From the NCBI RefSeq assembly GCF_013315265.1, contig NZ_JABUFE010000001.1, positions 278,501 to 342,500 of the forward strand: a stretch of 64,000 bases of DNA. The letters are read 5' to 3'. This document shows, one piece after another, positions 61,752 through 64,000 of this stretch. The notes below the pieces were generated by a model. That model did not search any database. It saw only the letters and a list, made by a program, of their open reading frames with translations, and was not told the DNA's origin. The position numbers were made by a program, and so were the translations under genes. The stretch is from Parasulfitobacter algicola (GTDB lineage Bacteria > Pseudomonadota > Alphaproteobacteria > Rhodobacterales > Rhodobacteraceae). The stretch's first letter is position 1, and each line of letters opens with the position of its first letter.

Positions 61752-64000
<2,249 letters not shown>

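Overview
The window looks like chromosome of a marine, aerobic anoxygenic phototrophic alphaproteobacterium of the Roseobacter group (Rhodobacterales). The reasons are a photosynthesis gene subcluster in the usual Rhodobacteraceae order, an alphaproteobacterial F0 ATP synthase operon (atpI-B-E-b'-b), and an rRNA operon ending 23S-5S-tRNA-fMet. Base composition is moderate by eye (about 50% GC, not computed). I see no insertion sequence, prophage or CRISPR array.

Region by region. 1-3.2 kb: an N-acylethanolamine/ceramide amidase-like gene cut by the window edge, a small heat-shock protein, a secreted trypsin-like protease and a cold-shock protein. 3.3-19.1 kb (minus strand): the photosynthesis superoperon bchF-N-B-H-L-M-lhaA-puhA-B-C-hyp-acsF-puhE-hemA-cyt c. 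It covers most of bacteriochlorophyll synthesis up to chlorophyllide hydration, reaction-centre H subunit and assembly factors, the committed tetrapyrrole enzyme and a soluble cytochrome c. 19.1-21.6 kb: the divergent regulators ppaA/aerR (B12-binding) and ppsR (redox and light repressor), with two PpsR boxes in the shared control region. 21.6-27.2 kb: phasin, rplY, pth, a DUF2332 protein, a large secreted phytase-like/esterase-like protein and a small unknown.

27.2-31.4 kb: a decayed C-P lyase (phosphonate) locus. phnF and phnG have both lost their 5' ends head to head, phnG also has internal losses, only the first codons of phnH and the last codons of phnL survive, and the catalytic core phnI-J-K is absent from the gap. 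phnN, the DUF1045 gene and phnM look intact. 31.8-36.1 kb: a Ser/Thr kinase, small ORF, FHA protein and PP2C phosphatase set with no secretion genes beside it, followed by a GntR/FadR-type regulator. 37-39.5 kb: F0 ATP synthase genes. 39.7-46.9 kb: ArsR, DMT exporter, LysR, azoreductase, L-lactate dehydrogenase, a Tat-exported nitroreductase-like protein with a MarR regulator and a 38-bp perfect palindrome as operator, a haloacid dehalogenase and trpA.

47-55.1 kb: a tricarboxylate module. A sensor kinase/response regulator pair (TctE/TctD) with a lone periplasmic binding protein lies divergent from a tripartite tricarboxylate transporter (tctCBA), which is followed by a class III CoA-transferase and a citrate-synthase-like citryl-CoA lyase. 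Together these could import citrate or a relative, activate it with CoA and cleave it. 55.2-61 kb: a PstS-like/OmpA fusion protein, an orphan branched-chain-type binding protein and gyrB. 61.4-64 kb (minus strand): tRNA-fMet, 5S and the 3' part of 23S rRNA.
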